NCBI GenBank assembly: GCA_041752455.1
Contig: JBGSWL010000063.1
Coordinates: forward strand, 1 to 54,303
Length of the DNA: 54,303 bases
Source of the DNA: JBGSWL01 sp041752455
GTDB lineage: Bacteria; Pseudomonadota; Alphaproteobacteria; Rhizobiales; Rhizobiaceae
Direction of reading: 5' to 3'
Below are positions 39,689 to 48,921 of this stretch, one piece after another. Under the pieces are notes generated by a model. The model was given only the letters and a program-made list of their open reading frames with translations. It was not told the DNA's origin and ran no database searches. A program made the position numbers and the translations under genes. Each line of letters begins with the position of its first letter. Position 1 is the first letter of the stretch.

Positions 39689-39973
39689 TCAGGAGCGCGC
39701 GGGTCCGAATTCCGGCACGATGCGCGGAATGTCATCGACGCTGAAGCCGAGCGTGATCGTCACGAACCAGAACAGTGCAAACACAACGCTGGCAATGGCT
39801 GTCGTCAGCGCAACCTTCATCGCCATGCGTGCCTGCACCGGCGCGCCCGGTTCGGTTCCGGGCACCGGTTCGGCGCCGTCTTCCACCTGGTTGCGCACGC
39901 CGATCGGCAGCACTGTGAATAGCGTCACCCACCAGATGATGAAATAAATCGCAAAAGCCGAAATCCAGGCCAT
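39689..39973 (-). CDS. DUF1467 family membrane protein
   Basis: A 94-residue protein with two membrane segments (about 3-24, ending TLFTVLPIGVRNQ, and 55-78, ASVVFALFWFVTITLGF), joined by a polar loop GAEPVPGTEPGAPVQARMAM. The WWVTLFTVLPIGVR motif is the DUF1467 hallmark. The family is alphaproteobacterial and regularly sits between the methylmalonyl-CoA epimerase gene and proS; its function is unknown. It starts 6 bp after the upstream epimerase stop, so it is in the same operon. Confidence 0.93.
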   Translation of the reverse strand: MAWISAFAIYFIIWWVTLFTVLPIGVRNQVEDGAEPVPGTEPGAPVQARMAMKVALTTAIASVVFALFWFVTITLGFSVDDIPRIVPEFGPARS

Positions 39974-39979
39974 GAGGGA

Positions 39980-40384
39980 TCAGACCTCTTCCAGTTCGAT
40001 AAGCGTGCCGTCGAAGTCCTTGGGATGCAGGAACAGCACCGGTTTGCCGTGGGCGCCGATCTTCGGTTCGCCGGTGCCCAGCACCCGCACGCCCGTTGCG
40101 ATCAACCGGTCGCGGGCAGCCCGGATGTCTTCGACTTCGTAGCACATGTGGTGGATGCCGCCTGACGGGTTTTTGTCGAAGAAAGCTGCAATCGGCGAGG
40201 CTTCCCCCAGCGGCTCGAGCAGTTCGGTTTTGGTGTTCTCAAGTACGACAAACACCACGGTCACGCCATGCTCCGGCAATGCCATCGGCTGGGAAACTGT
40301 CGCGCCGAGAATGTCACGGTAGCGTGCGGTTGCGGCAGCCAGATCCGGCACCGCGATGGCGACATGATTGAGACGTCCGAGCAT
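39980..40384 (-). CDS. mce: Methylmalonyl-CoA epimerase
   Basis: A 134-residue VOC-fold enzyme interconverting (S)- and (R)-methylmalonyl-CoA in propionyl-CoA use. RLNHVAIAVPDLAAATARYRD gives the first metal His, then ELLEPLGEASPIAAFFDKNP with a conserved Glu, GGIHHMCYEVEDI with the second His, and LHPKDFDGTLIELEE with the last Glu. ATG 40384 has GAGGCTGCAA before it and gives the typical N-terminus; the upstream ATG at 40396 overlaps the stop of RNase J. It is in the run rnj-mce-DUF1467. Confidence 0.95.
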   Translation of the reverse strand: MLGRLNHVAIAVPDLAAATARYRDILGATVSQPMALPEHGVTVVFVVLENTKTELLEPLGEASPIAAFFDKNPSGGIHHMCYEVEDIRAARDRLIATGVRVLGTGEPKIGAHGKPVLFLHPKDFDGTLIELEEV

Positions 40385-40392
40385 TTGCAGCC

Positions 40393-42072
40393 TCACCCGA
40401 TCCGGTCAACCAAGGCGGTCACCATCGGCTTCTTGCCCCAGGCATCGCGGGCGCAGGCGCGCACAGCCTTGACCATGGCCTCTTCGACCAGTTCAAGGTT
40501 CTTGCGGCGACCCTTCGGGATGCTTTCAACGGCTGACAGCACCGCCTCGTACATCAGGTCCTCGATGTCTTCGCCACGCTCGTCAAAACGCGGAACGCCG
40601 ATGGCGACAACCTGCGGCTCGCTGGCAATGTCATAGGCCTTGTTCAGAACCAGGCTCACCGCGACATGGCCGGCAAATGACAGGCGCCTGCGCTCGTCGA
40701 CACCGACGGCCGCTTCGTTGCCGATCACCTTGCCATCCTTGAAGATCTGGCCGTGTGGCACATCGCCGGCAATTTCCGGGATGCCAGGTGCCAAGCGCAC
40801 GATGTCGCCGTTGCGCGCATCGAGAACATCGGGAATGCCTTCTTCGCGCATCAGCTTGGCGTGGGCCGAAAGGTGGGCGGCCTCGCCATGCACCGGAATG
40901 CCGATCTTCGGGCGCACCCACTTGTACATCTGGCGCAGTTCGTTGCGGCGCGGATGGCCAGACACGTGAACCAGCGCGCCGGCCGTGCCATCCTCGATCA
41001 CGGTGATGCCCATGTCGATCAGGCGGTTGCGCGTCTCGATGATCGGCTTTTCATTGCCGGGAATCGTACGCGAGGAATAGACGACCGTATCGCCTGCGGT
41101 CAGCGCCACATCGCGCATCTCGTCGCGCGCCAGTTTGGCAAGCGCAGCGCGCGGTTCGCCCTGCGATCCGGTCAGGATGATCGCCACCTGCGCGCGCGGC
41201 AGATAGCCGTATTCATCTTCGGAAATGAACGGCTCGACGCCTTCCATGTAGCCGAGCTCCGAAGCGACATCGACGACACGGCGCATCGAGCGGCCGAGCA
41301 GCAGGACCTTGCGCCCCGCCTCATGGGCGGCGATGGCGATCGAGCGAATGCGGCCGACGTTGGATGAGAACGTGGTGATCGCGACGCGGCCTTCGGCGGC
41401 CTCGATCACGCTTTTCAGACCGGCGGCGACTTCCCGTTCCGACGGGCTTTCGCCCTCGCGCAACGCGTTGGTCGAATCGCAGATCAGCGCCAGAACGCCT
41501 TCGTCGCCAAGTCGTGAGAAGGCTTCCTTGTCGATCAGCGGCCCCATCGACGGGTCGGTGTCATTCTTCCAATCGCCGGTGTGTAGGATCGTACCAAGCG
41601 GCGTGCGGATTGCCAGCGAGACAGGCTCGGGTATCGAGTGGGTGACATCAACCGCCTCGATATCAAACGGGCCGATCTGGAACCGCGACCCGGCTTCGTA
41701 GAGTGCGATCGGGATATCCGGCGCGCCATATTCGCCCTCGATCTTGGACAGCAGCATGCCCTGGCCGAACGGTGTCAGATGGACGGGGATCGAGCCATCC
41801 GGCGACAGGCGCGGATACAGCGAAATCAACGCGCCATAGTGATCTTCGTGGACGTGGGTAATGACGATCCCGGCGATGCTCTCGCGCTGCTTCTCGATGA
41901 ACGCGATATCGGGAAGAACCAGATCGACGCCCGGAAGGTCCGGCCCCGGAAATGTCACGCCGCAATCGACGATCAGCCATTTGCGACGGGTCGCCGGGCC
42001 GAACCCGTAGAGGGCGAAATTCATGCCGATTTCGCCAACACCGCCCAGCGGCACAAAGACCAGTTCGTCCAT
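40393..42072 (-). CDS. rnj: Ribonuclease J
   Basis: A 559-residue metallo-beta-lactamase/beta-CASP ribonuclease with endo- and 5'-3' exonuclease activity in mRNA decay and rRNA processing. LVFVPLGGVGEIGMNFALYG is the family start and THVHEDHYGAL the HxHxDH zinc motif. DWKNDTDPSMG and CDSTNAL follow, then the beta-CASP motifs around TTFSSNVGRIRSIAIAA and TGSQGEPRAALAKLA, and VHVSGHPRRNEL, plus a C-terminal dimer domain. ATG 42072 lies 3 bp after the birA stop; an in-frame TTG just before is less likely. Confidence 0.95.
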   Translation of the reverse strand: MDELVFVPLGGVGEIGMNFALYGFGPATRRKWLIVDCGVTFPGPDLPGVDLVLPDIAFIEKQRESIAGIVITHVHEDHYGALISLYPRLSPDGSIPVHLTPFGQGMLLSKIEGEYGAPDIPIALYEAGSRFQIGPFDIEAVDVTHSIPEPVSLAIRTPLGTILHTGDWKNDTDPSMGPLIDKEAFSRLGDEGVLALICDSTNALREGESPSEREVAAGLKSVIEAAEGRVAITTFSSNVGRIRSIAIAAHEAGRKVLLLGRSMRRVVDVASELGYMEGVEPFISEDEYGYLPRAQVAIILTGSQGEPRAALAKLARDEMRDVALTAGDTVVYSSRTIPGNEKPIIETRNRLIDMGITVIEDGTAGALVHVSGHPRRNELRQMYKWVRPKIGIPVHGEAAHLSAHAKLMREEGIPDVLDARNGDIVRLAPGIPEIAGDVPHGQIFKDGKVIGNEAAVGVDERRRLSFAGHVAVSLVLNKAYDIASEPQVVAIGVPRFDERGEDIEDLMYEAVLSAVESIPKGRRKNLELVEEAMVKAVRACARDAWGKKPMVTALVDRIG

Positions 42073-42075
42073 CAA

Positions 42076-42897
42076 TCAGGCTTCCTTTTCCGGTTTTTCC
42101 GGGTTGGGCGATGCTTCGCCTCCGCCGGCAAAGAACACATCGCCTGCAGCAATGCGTTTAGGCGCGCCATCTGCCATGCGCAAGAGCAGCAGTCCGTCGT
42201 CGTCGATGGCCTCGAAGATGCCCTCCAAAACCGTTTCGGCAAGATGCACACGGATCGGCGCGCCAAGCCCCAACGCATGTTTGAGCCAATCGGCGCAAAC
42301 ATCCTTTTTGCCGCTGCCGCGCGCAAACTGTTCGAGCCTCTGTGCAAGGCTTTGCGCCAGAACCGGAAACAGGGTGCCTGCGCCGCCTTTGGCGCCGTGG
42401 GTGGCAAGCGTTGTCGCCGGATAGGGCGTATCGGTCGGCGCCTCGATGCAGTTGATGCCGAAGCCGGCAACGACATGGCCGGTCACTGTCCGTTCGAGCA
42501 AAATGCCGCAGCACTTGGCCCCGGCGATCAAAATGTCATTGGGCCACTTCAGCTTGGGCACCGGTGAATTCGGCGCGATGACAGCTGCGATGGCATCGCG
42601 GGCTGCAAGGGCTGCCACCAGCGGCAAAACCCCTATGGCCGATGCCGGCGCCGGGTCACGCAACAACACCGAGGCATGCAAGTTGCCTTCGGGCGAGACC
42701 CAGACGCGGCCGCGCCGCCCTTTTCCCGAAACCTGCCTGCCCGCTGTCAGCCAAAGCCGGTCGGCATCCGGTTCGCGAGCGGCCAGTGTTGCAAGATCAG
42801 CGTTGGTCGAGCCGGTTTGCGCAACATGCAGGGTTCGCCAGTTTTCGAGATTGGCGAGCGCAGCAAAAGCGGCAGATGCAAGATGGTCCTGCGTCAA
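42076..42897 (-). CDS. birA: Biotin--[acetyl-CoA-carboxylase] ligase
   Basis: A 273-residue class I biotin protein ligase that attaches biotin to Lys122 of AccB. QTGSTNADL binds biotin and SGKGRRGRVWVSPEGNLHAS is the biotinyl-AMP loop. KLKWPNDILI has the catalytic Lys, followed by GINCIEAP and a C-terminal SH3-like cap. There is no N-terminal helix-turn-helix, so it cannot act as the E. coli-type biotin repressor; in Rhizobiales that role belongs to BioR. It overlaps nuoN by 4 bp (ATGA), a standard arrangement in this order. Confidence 0.95.
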   Translation of the reverse strand: MTQDHLASAAFAALANLENWRTLHVAQTGSTNADLATLAAREPDADRLWLTAGRQVSGKGRRGRVWVSPEGNLHASVLLRDPAPASAIGVLPLVAALAARDAIAAVIAPNSPVPKLKWPNDILIAGAKCCGILLERTVTGHVVAGFGINCIEAPTDTPYPATTLATHGAKGGAGTLFPVLAQSLAQRLEQFARGSGKKDVCADWLKHALGLGAPIRVHLAETVLEGIFEAIDDDGLLLLRMADGAPKRIAAGDVFFAGGGEASPNPEKPEKEA

Positions 42898-44345
42898 GCG
42901 GGGTAGAAGGTCCGCGCTGCGGCTTCGGCATAGGCGCCGATAGCGCCGCCGAAGACGATGTAGCCGATGACGAACAGTCCTGCGGCACCCATCACCAGAC
43001 GCAATTCGCTGGCTGCCGGGACGAACCGGCCTTCCGGCTCGTCAAACCACATGATCTTGACGATCCGCAGATAGTAGTATGCGCCAACCACCGACGTCAG
43101 GACACCGATGATTGCCAGCGGCCATAGCCCGGCCTCGACAGCGGCGAGGAACACGTACCACTTGGCCCAGAAGCCGGCCAGCGGCGGAATACCTGCGAGC
43201 GAGAACATCAGCGCCGTCAGGATTGTCGCCATCAGCGGATTGTTGGCGGCATAGCCGGCCAGATCGTGGATCTGCTCGACATTGCCCTCGTCCTTGCGGC
43301 GCATGGCCAGAATGAAAGCGAACGTGCCGAGCGTCATGGCAAGGTAGATCGCCATGTAGATCAGAACGCCTTGGACGCCGGCGAGCGAACCGGCCGCAAG
43401 ACCGACCAGCGCAAAGCCCATGTGACCGATCGACGAATAGGCCATCAGGCGCTTGATGTTCTTCTGGCCAATGGCTGCAAAAGAGCCGAGCGCCATCGAG
43501 GCGATGGAAATGAAGACGATGATCTGCTGCCAGTCGGCCGTCACCGGCTGGAAGGCATCGGAGACGACCCGCACCAGCATCGCCATCGCCGCCATCTTCG
43601 GCGCCGCCGCAAAGAATGCCGTCACGGGCGTCGGCGCACCTTCGTAGACGTCCGGCGTCCACATGTGGAAGGGCACGGCGGAAATCTTGAAAGCAAGGCC
43701 TGCCAGCAGGAAGACGAGGCCAAACAGCAGGCCGAGCGAACGATCTGCCCCGGTCATCGCTGCGGTGATTTCGGCAAAACCGATATGGCCGGTAAAGCCG
43801 TAGATCAGCGAAATGCCGTAGAGCATCATGCCCGACGAGAGTGCACCGAGCACGAAGTATTTGAGACCCGCCTCGGTGGAGCGGGCGCTGTCGCGGTTGA
43901 TCGCGGCGATCACGTAGAGCGCGAGTGACTGCAGTTCGAGCGCCATGTAGAGCGACAACAGGCTGTTGGCCGAAACCATCAGCATCATGCCGAGCGTTGC
44001 CAGCGCAATCAGCACCGGGAACTCGAAACGGTCGAAGTTCTCCTCGCGGGCAAAACCGACCGACATGACCAGCGCGACGATCGAGCCGATCAGGGTCAAA
44101 ACCTTCATGAAGTAGGAGAACGCGTCCTGCACATAGGCGCCACCGAACGCTTCCCCCCGCGCATCGAACAACACCATCCAGCCGAGCGCGCCGATCAACA
44201 GCGCCACAGTCAGCGAGGTGACCAGCGCGTTGGCGTTTTCCTTCTTGGCAAACACACCGACCATCAAAAGCACCAGTGCGCCGATCGCAATCAGCAGTTC
44301 CGGTGTGGCAATGGCAAGGCTTGCGGTGAGTTCTTGAGCGGTCAT
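42894..44345 (-). CDS. nuoN: NADH-quinone oxidoreductase subunit N
   Basis: A 483-residue, roughly 14-helix antiporter-like subunit of the complex I membrane arm, one of three proton channels. LELQSLALYVIAAINRDSARSTEAGLKYF (in part) carries the conserved Glu and Lys of the channel, then SAVPFHMWTPDVYEGAPTPVTAFFA and KNIKRLMAYSSIGHMGFALVG. The C-terminal LPPLAGFWAKWYVF segment (IPPLAGFW) is typical. ATG 44345 is favoured over an upstream ATG at 44414, which overlaps nuoM. Confidence 0.96.
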   Translation of the reverse strand: MTAQELTASLAIATPELLIAIGALVLLMVGVFAKKENANALVTSLTVALLIGALGWMVLFDARGEAFGGAYVQDAFSYFMKVLTLIGSIVALVMSVGFAREENFDRFEFPVLIALATLGMMLMVSANSLLSLYMALELQSLALYVIAAINRDSARSTEAGLKYFVLGALSSGMMLYGISLIYGFTGHIGFAEITAAMTGADRSLGLLFGLVFLLAGLAFKISAVPFHMWTPDVYEGAPTPVTAFFAAAPKMAAMAMLVRVVSDAFQPVTADWQQIIVFISIASMALGSFAAIGQKNIKRLMAYSSIGHMGFALVGLAAGSLAGVQGVLIYMAIYLAMTLGTFAFILAMRRKDEGNVEQIHDLAGYAANNPLMATILTALMFSLAGIPPLAGFWAKWYVFLAAVEAGLWPLAIIGVLTSVVGAYYYLRIVKIMWFDEPEGRFVPAASELRLVMGAAGLFVIGYIVFGGAIGAYAEAAARTFYPA

Positions 44346-44358
44346 GGCCTTCGTTCCG

Positions 44359-45879
44359 TCAGTTGGCGCTGGCTGCAATGTCGCCGGCAACGGCGGCAGC
44401 CTCGAGGGCGGCATTGTAGTCCATCAGCAAGGCATCGACCGACGGCCCGATCACGTCGAGCACCGGAGCCGGGTAGACGCCAAAGAAGATGGTGAGAACG
44501 GCCAGCGGATAGAGCAGCACTTTTTCACGTGCCGACAGGTCCAGAAGCGCCTTCAGGCTCTCTTTCTCAAGCGCGCCAAAGATCACCCGGCGATACAGCC
44601 ACAGGGCATAGCAAGCCGACAGGATGACGCCGAGCGTCGCGACAGCCGCAAATGCGGTGTTGGCGCGGAACAGGCCCATCAGCGTCAGGAATTCGCCGAC
44701 AAAGCCGGATGTTCCCGGAAGGCCGACATTGGCCATGGTAAACACCATGAAGACCAGCGCATAGCCCGGCATGTTCTGGACAAGACCGCCGTAAGCGGAA
44801 ATCTCGCGCGTGTGCAGCCGGTCGTAGACGATGCCGACGCAGAGGAACAACGCTGCCGAGACGATGCCGTGCGACAGCATCTGGAAGATCGCGCCTTCGA
44901 GGCCCTGCGCATTGGCGGCAAAGATTCCCATCGTCACAAAGCCCATATGGGCGACCGACGAATAGGCGATCAGCTTTTTCATGTCGGACTGCATCATCGC
45001 AACGAGCGACGTGTAGACGATGGCTATCACCGACAGCGTGAACACGAGCCAGGAGAGGTCAGCCGAGGCGAGCGGGAACATCGCCAGCGAAAACCGGATA
45101 AAGCCGTAGCCGCCGAGCTTCAACAGGACGCCTGCCAGAATGACCGATCCGGCGGTCGGTGCCTCGACATGCGCATCGGGAAGCCAGGTGTGGACCGGCC
45201 ACATCGGCATCTTGACGGCAAAGGATGCAAAGAAGGCGAGCCAGAGCCAGAACTGCATGTCCGCCGGGAAATCATGGGCGAGCAGTTCCGGGATGGATGT
45301 CGTTTCCGCTTCGAAAGCCATCGCCATGATGGCGAGCAGCATCAGCACCGAGCCGAGCAGCGTGTAGAGGAAGAACTTGAACGAGGCATAGACGCGCCGT
45401 TTGCCGCCCCAGACCCCGATGATGATGAACATCGGGATCAGCCCGCCTTCGAAGAAGACGTAGAACAGGACGATGTCGAGCGCGCAGAACACGCCAATCA
45501 TCAACGTTTCAAGAAGCAGGAAGGCCAGCATGTAAGCCTTGACGCGCTTTTCGATCGCCTCCCAGGAGGCAAGGATGCAGAACGGCATCAGGAATGTCGT
45601 CAGGATCACGAACAGCATCGAGATGCCATCGACGCCCATGCGATAGGTCAGCCCGCCGCCAAGCCATGCGGCCTCTTCGACAAACTGGAAGCCGGGGTCC
45701 TGCGGGTCGAAACCGGCCCAGATCATCAGCGAGACGAGGAACGTGAACACCGTCGTCAGCAGCGACACCATGCGGATGTTGCGCACGGCAAGCTCGGAGT
45801 CGTCATTGATGAAAATGATGACGAACACCCCGACGAGGGGCAGAAAGGTGACAAGCGATAAAAGCGGCATGCCGGCCAT
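44359..45879 (-). CDS. nuoM: NADH-quinone oxidoreductase subunit M
   Basis: A 506-residue antiporter-like membrane subunit (about 14 helices). VDGISMLFVILTTFLMPFCI, the essential Glu in LLLETLMIGVFCALDIVLFYVFFE (in part), the Lys region KFFLYTLLGSVLML, KMPMWPVHTWLPDAHVEAPT and KKLIAYSSVAHMGFVTMG identify NuoM. The stop of nuoL overlaps its ATG at 45879 by one base (TGATG). A second ATG nine bases downstream (MPLLSLV) could be the actual start. Confidence 0.96.
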   Translation of the reverse strand: MAGMPLLSLVTFLPLVGVFVIIFINDDSELAVRNIRMVSLLTTVFTFLVSLMIWAGFDPQDPGFQFVEEAAWLGGGLTYRMGVDGISMLFVILTTFLMPFCILASWEAIEKRVKAYMLAFLLLETLMIGVFCALDIVLFYVFFEGGLIPMFIIIGVWGGKRRVYASFKFFLYTLLGSVLMLLAIMAMAFEAETTSIPELLAHDFPADMQFWLWLAFFASFAVKMPMWPVHTWLPDAHVEAPTAGSVILAGVLLKLGGYGFIRFSLAMFPLASADLSWLVFTLSVIAIVYTSLVAMMQSDMKKLIAYSSVAHMGFVTMGIFAANAQGLEGAIFQMLSHGIVSAALFLCVGIVYDRLHTREISAYGGLVQNMPGYALVFMVFTMANVGLPGTSGFVGEFLTLMGLFRANTAFAAVATLGVILSACYALWLYRRVIFGALEKESLKALLDLSAREKVLLYPLAVLTIFFGVYPAPVLDVIGPSVDALLMDYNAALEAAAVAGDIAASAN

Positions 45880-47879
45880 CAGAGCCTGCCTCCAAGCATC
45901 ATCCAGGTGACGAGAGCGGCAACGCCGATCATCATCGCAAAGGCGTAGTGGTAGAGAAATCCGGTCTGCATGCGCACCATCCGGCCGGTCACATCGGTGA
46001 CACGGCTCGCTATGCCGTCAGGCCCGAGGCCGTCGATGATGCGGCCGTCGCCGGTCTTCCAGAGGAAGGTCCCGAGGCGTTTGGCCGGCTGCACGAAGAT
46101 CAGGTCGTAAAGTTCGTCGATGTACCACTTGTTCAAGAGGAACTGGTAGAGGCCGCGATGCTGTTCGGCCAGGATCTTGGGCGTCTCCGGCGAGCGGATG
46201 TACATGTACCAGGCGAGAAGAAAGCCGCTGAGCATGGCAGCAAACGGCGCCCACTTGACCGCCAGCGGCACGTAGTGGAACTCGGCGAGTATGTGATTGT
46301 CCGGCCCGGCAAAAAGCGCCGTGCGGAAGAAGTCGTTGTACCAGGAATGGTTTTCCCCATGGCCGACAAACGCATCATGGAAAACGAACCCGGCAAACAG
46401 CGCACCAAAGGCCAACACGTAGAGCGGTATCAACATCACCTGCGGCGATTCGTGCACATGGTGCATCACGTCGGCGGTGGCGCGCGGCCGTCCGTGGAAC
46501 GTCATGAAGATCAGGCGCCACGAGTAGAAGCTTGTCATCAATGCGGCCATCACCAGAAGGCCGAAGGCAAAGCCCGCCGCCGGATTGGTGGCGACCCAGG
46601 CACTTTCGATGATGGCATCCTTGGAGAAGAAGCCGGCGGTGCCGAGCAGCGTGCCGGGGATACCGACGCCGGTCAGTGCAACGGTGCCGATGATCATCAT
46701 CCAGTAGGTGACTGGAATGTGCTTGGCGAGGCCACCCATGTGGCGCATGTCCTGCTCGTCGGATACGGCGTGGATCACCGACCCTGCCCCGAGGAACAGC
46801 AGTGCCTTGAAGAAGGCGTGGGTGAACAGGTGGAACATCGCAGCGCCATAGGCGCCGATGCCGAGCGCGACGAACATGTAGCCAAGCTGCGAACAGGTCG
46901 AATAGGCGATCACCCGCTTGATGTCGTTTTGGACGAGACCGACGGTCGCCGCAAAGAATGCCGTGATCGCACCGATCACCGTGACGACGATCAGCGCGGT
47001 CTGCGCCAGTTCGAAGAGCGGCGACATGCGCGCGACGAGAAACACGCCGGCGGTGACCATGGTTGCGGCATGGATCAGCGCTGACACCGGCGTCGGGCCT
47101 TCCATCGCATCCGGCAGCCAGGTGTGCAGAAGGAACTGGGCCGATTTGCCCATCGCGCCCATGAACAGCAACAGGCAGACCACATTGAGCGCGCCATTGC
47201 CGGTCAGTTCAAAACCGACGAACGACCAGACGATTTCAGCGGTTGCACCCTCGCCCACCGCGGCAAATTCCTGCGCGTTGGCAAAGATCGTCGAGAAATT
47301 GACCGAGCCGAACAGCACGAACACGCCGAAAATGCCGAGCGCAAAGCCGAAATCACCGACGCGGTTGACGATGAACGCCTTCATTGCAGCATTGTTGGCC
47401 GATGGCTTCTTGTACCAGAAACCGATCAGCAAATAGGAGGCAAGGCCGACGCCCTCCCAGCCGAAGAACATCTGCACCAGGTTGTCGGAGGTCACCAGCA
47501 TCAGCATGGCAAAGGTGAACAGCGACAAATAGGCAAAGAAGCGCGGCCGGTGCGGGTCGTGGTGCATGTAGCCGATCGAATAAATATGGACGAGCGACGA
47601 CACCGTATTGACGACGACCAGCATGACGACGGTCAGCGTGTCGATGCGGAATGCCCAGGCCACATCCAGATTGCCGGACTGGATGAAGCGCAGAACCTCA
47701 ACGGTGCGCGGCTCGACCTCGGAAAAGCCGACATTGATGAATGCGATCCAGGACAAGATCGCGGCGAGAACCAGAAAGCCTGACGTGATGTACTCGCTGG
47801 CCTTTGCGCCGATGGCGCGGCCGCCAAAACCGGCGATGAACGCGCCGATTAGAGGCAGGAAAACGATGGCGTGATACAT
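45879..47879 (-). CDS. nuoL: NADH-quinone oxidoreductase subunit L
   Basis: A 666-residue distal antiporter-like subunit, with 14 core helices plus the C-terminal lateral helix and anchor segment specific to NuoL. Hallmarks are VNTVSSLVHIYSIGYMHHDP, FFGWEGVGLASYLLIGFWY (channel Glu), FIVNRVGDFGFALGIFG, AQFLLHTWLPDAMEGPTPVS, KRVIAYSTCSQLGYMFVALG and FFSKDAIIES. It has the full family length. It starts 7 bp after nuoK. Confidence 0.97.
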   Translation of the reverse strand: MYHAIVFLPLIGAFIAGFGGRAIGAKASEYITSGFLVLAAILSWIAFINVGFSEVEPRTVEVLRFIQSGNLDVAWAFRIDTLTVVMLVVVNTVSSLVHIYSIGYMHHDPHRPRFFAYLSLFTFAMLMLVTSDNLVQMFFGWEGVGLASYLLIGFWYKKPSANNAAMKAFIVNRVGDFGFALGIFGVFVLFGSVNFSTIFANAQEFAAVGEGATAEIVWSFVGFELTGNGALNVVCLLLFMGAMGKSAQFLLHTWLPDAMEGPTPVSALIHAATMVTAGVFLVARMSPLFELAQTALIVVTVIGAITAFFAATVGLVQNDIKRVIAYSTCSQLGYMFVALGIGAYGAAMFHLFTHAFFKALLFLGAGSVIHAVSDEQDMRHMGGLAKHIPVTYWMMIIGTVALTGVGIPGTLLGTAGFFSKDAIIESAWVATNPAAGFAFGLLVMAALMTSFYSWRLIFMTFHGRPRATADVMHHVHESPQVMLIPLYVLAFGALFAGFVFHDAFVGHGENHSWYNDFFRTALFAGPDNHILAEFHYVPLAVKWAPFAAMLSGFLLAWYMYIRSPETPKILAEQHRGLYQFLLNKWYIDELYDLIFVQPAKRLGTFLWKTGDGRIIDGLGPDGIASRVTDVTGRMVRMQTGFLYHYAFAMMIGVAALVTWMMLGGRL

Positions 47880-47886
47880 GGCGCGC

Positions 47887-48195
47887 TCAGCCCTTCATCA
47901 TGTTGACGTCTTCGACCGCGATCGACCCGCGGTTGCGGAAGAAGACGACGAGGATCGCAAGGCCGATGGCTGCCTCAGCCGCCGCAACCGTCAGCACGAA
48001 CAGCGCAAACACCTGGCCCACGAGGTCATTCAGGTGGGCCGAGAACGCGATGAAATTGATGTTCACCGACAGGAGGATCAGTTCGACGCTCATCAGGATC
48101 ACGATGACGTTCCGGCGGTTGAGGAAAATGCCGAAGATGCCGATCACGAACAGCAGCGCCGAAACGGTGAGGTAGTGTGAAATGGTGACGGTCAC
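47887..48195 (-). CDS. nuoK: NADH-quinone oxidoreductase subunit K
   Basis: A 102-residue three-helix subunit of the complex I membrane arm, exactly the usual length when the GTG at 48195 is the start (V/MTVTISHYLTVSALLFVIG). FLNRRNVIVILMSVELILLSVNINFIAFS carries the two conserved Glu-bearing helices (quoted in part), with VAAAEAAIGLAILVVFFRN at the end. Longer in-frame starts would overlap nuoJ. The gap from nuoJ is 4 bp. Confidence 0.96.
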   Translation of the reverse strand: MTVTISHYLTVSALLFVIGIFGIFLNRRNVIVILMSVELILLSVNINFIAFSAHLNDLVGQVFALFVLTVAAAEAAIGLAILVVFFRNRGSIAVEDVNMMKG

Positions 48196-48199
48196 TTGA

Positions 48200-48826
48200 T
48201 CAGATCCCCTTGCCCGTCTCGACATCGACGACTTCGATGGACTGGTCCACCGTGCGGTTGACCTGACGGCTGATGTCCTGGCGTTTCACGTGGGCGCGCG
48301 GCTCACGCAATGTCAGGACGATGGCGCCGATCATGGCGACCAGCAACACGAGGCCGGCGATCTGGAAGAAATAGACGTAGTCCGTGTAAAGGATGTCGCC
48401 GATCGCCGCCGTATTGGAGCGGGTCGCCGGATCGGGGATCGGCAGCGCCGTTGTCGCCGGTGCCGGAACATTCAACGCCTGCCCGCCGAGCACTATCAAG
48501 AGTTCACCGAGCAGGACAAAGCCAACGATGGCGCCGATCGGCGCGTAGTCGAGGACGCCGCGCTTCATGGCGGCGAAGTCCACATCCAGCATCATCACGA
48601 CAAACAGGAAGAGAACCGCCACTGCGCCGACATAGACCACCATCAGGATCATGCCGAGAAACTCGGCACCGGTCAGGATAAACAGCGCGGCCGCATTGAA
48701 GAAGACGAGGATCAGCCACAACACCGAATGCACGGGGTTTCGTGCCACCACGACCATGAGGGCGCCGGCGACTGCGATGAACGCAAACATGTAAAACAGC
48801 GCCGCACCAAGGCCGGTCAACACCAT
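48200..48826 (-). CDS. nuoJ: NADH-quinone oxidoreductase subunit J
   Basis: A 208-residue five-helix subunit. NPVHSVLWLILVFFNAAALF, then LTGAEFLGMILMVVYVGAVA with the conserved Glu/Tyr helix (pi-bulge region), AVLFLFVVMMLDVDFAAMK, and a C-terminal helix QIAGLVLLVAMIGAIVLTL. GGGGGACTGAC precedes ATG 48826. A 95 bp gap upstream, towards nuoI, contains two stem-loops. Confidence 0.95.
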   Translation of the reverse strand: MVLTGLGAALFYMFAFIAVAGALMVVVARNPVHSVLWLILVFFNAAALFILTGAEFLGMILMVVYVGAVAVLFLFVVMMLDVDFAAMKRGVLDYAPIGAIVGFVLLGELLIVLGGQALNVPAPATTALPIPDPATRSNTAAIGDILYTDYVYFFQIAGLVLLVAMIGAIVLTLREPRAHVKRQDISRQVNRTVDQSIEVVDVETGKGI

Positions 48827-48852
48827 GTCAGTCCCCCGATCCACATTGCCGT

Positions 48853-48894
48853 CCCGGTTTCCGGGTCCGGTTGCTACCGGCTGCAAGCAGCCGG
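48853..48894 (-). repeat. Two stem-loops in the nuoI-nuoJ gap
   Basis: CCCGG-TTT-CCGGG at 48853-48865 and a perfect CCGGCTG-CAAG-CAGCCGG hairpin at 48877-48894, in the only sizeable gap (95 bp) within the nuoH-nuoN run. No U-tract follows on minus, so these look like mRNA processing or stability elements rather than terminators. Confidence 0.55.
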
Positions 48895-48921
48895 AAGCGG
48901 TTGTCGTTTGCCGCTACCCGT

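Noticed and set aside
42076..42897. BirA as a broken gene lacking its DNA-binding domain
   Set aside because: Class I biotin ligases naturally lack the helix-turn-helix; the catalytic domain is complete and coupled to nuoN.
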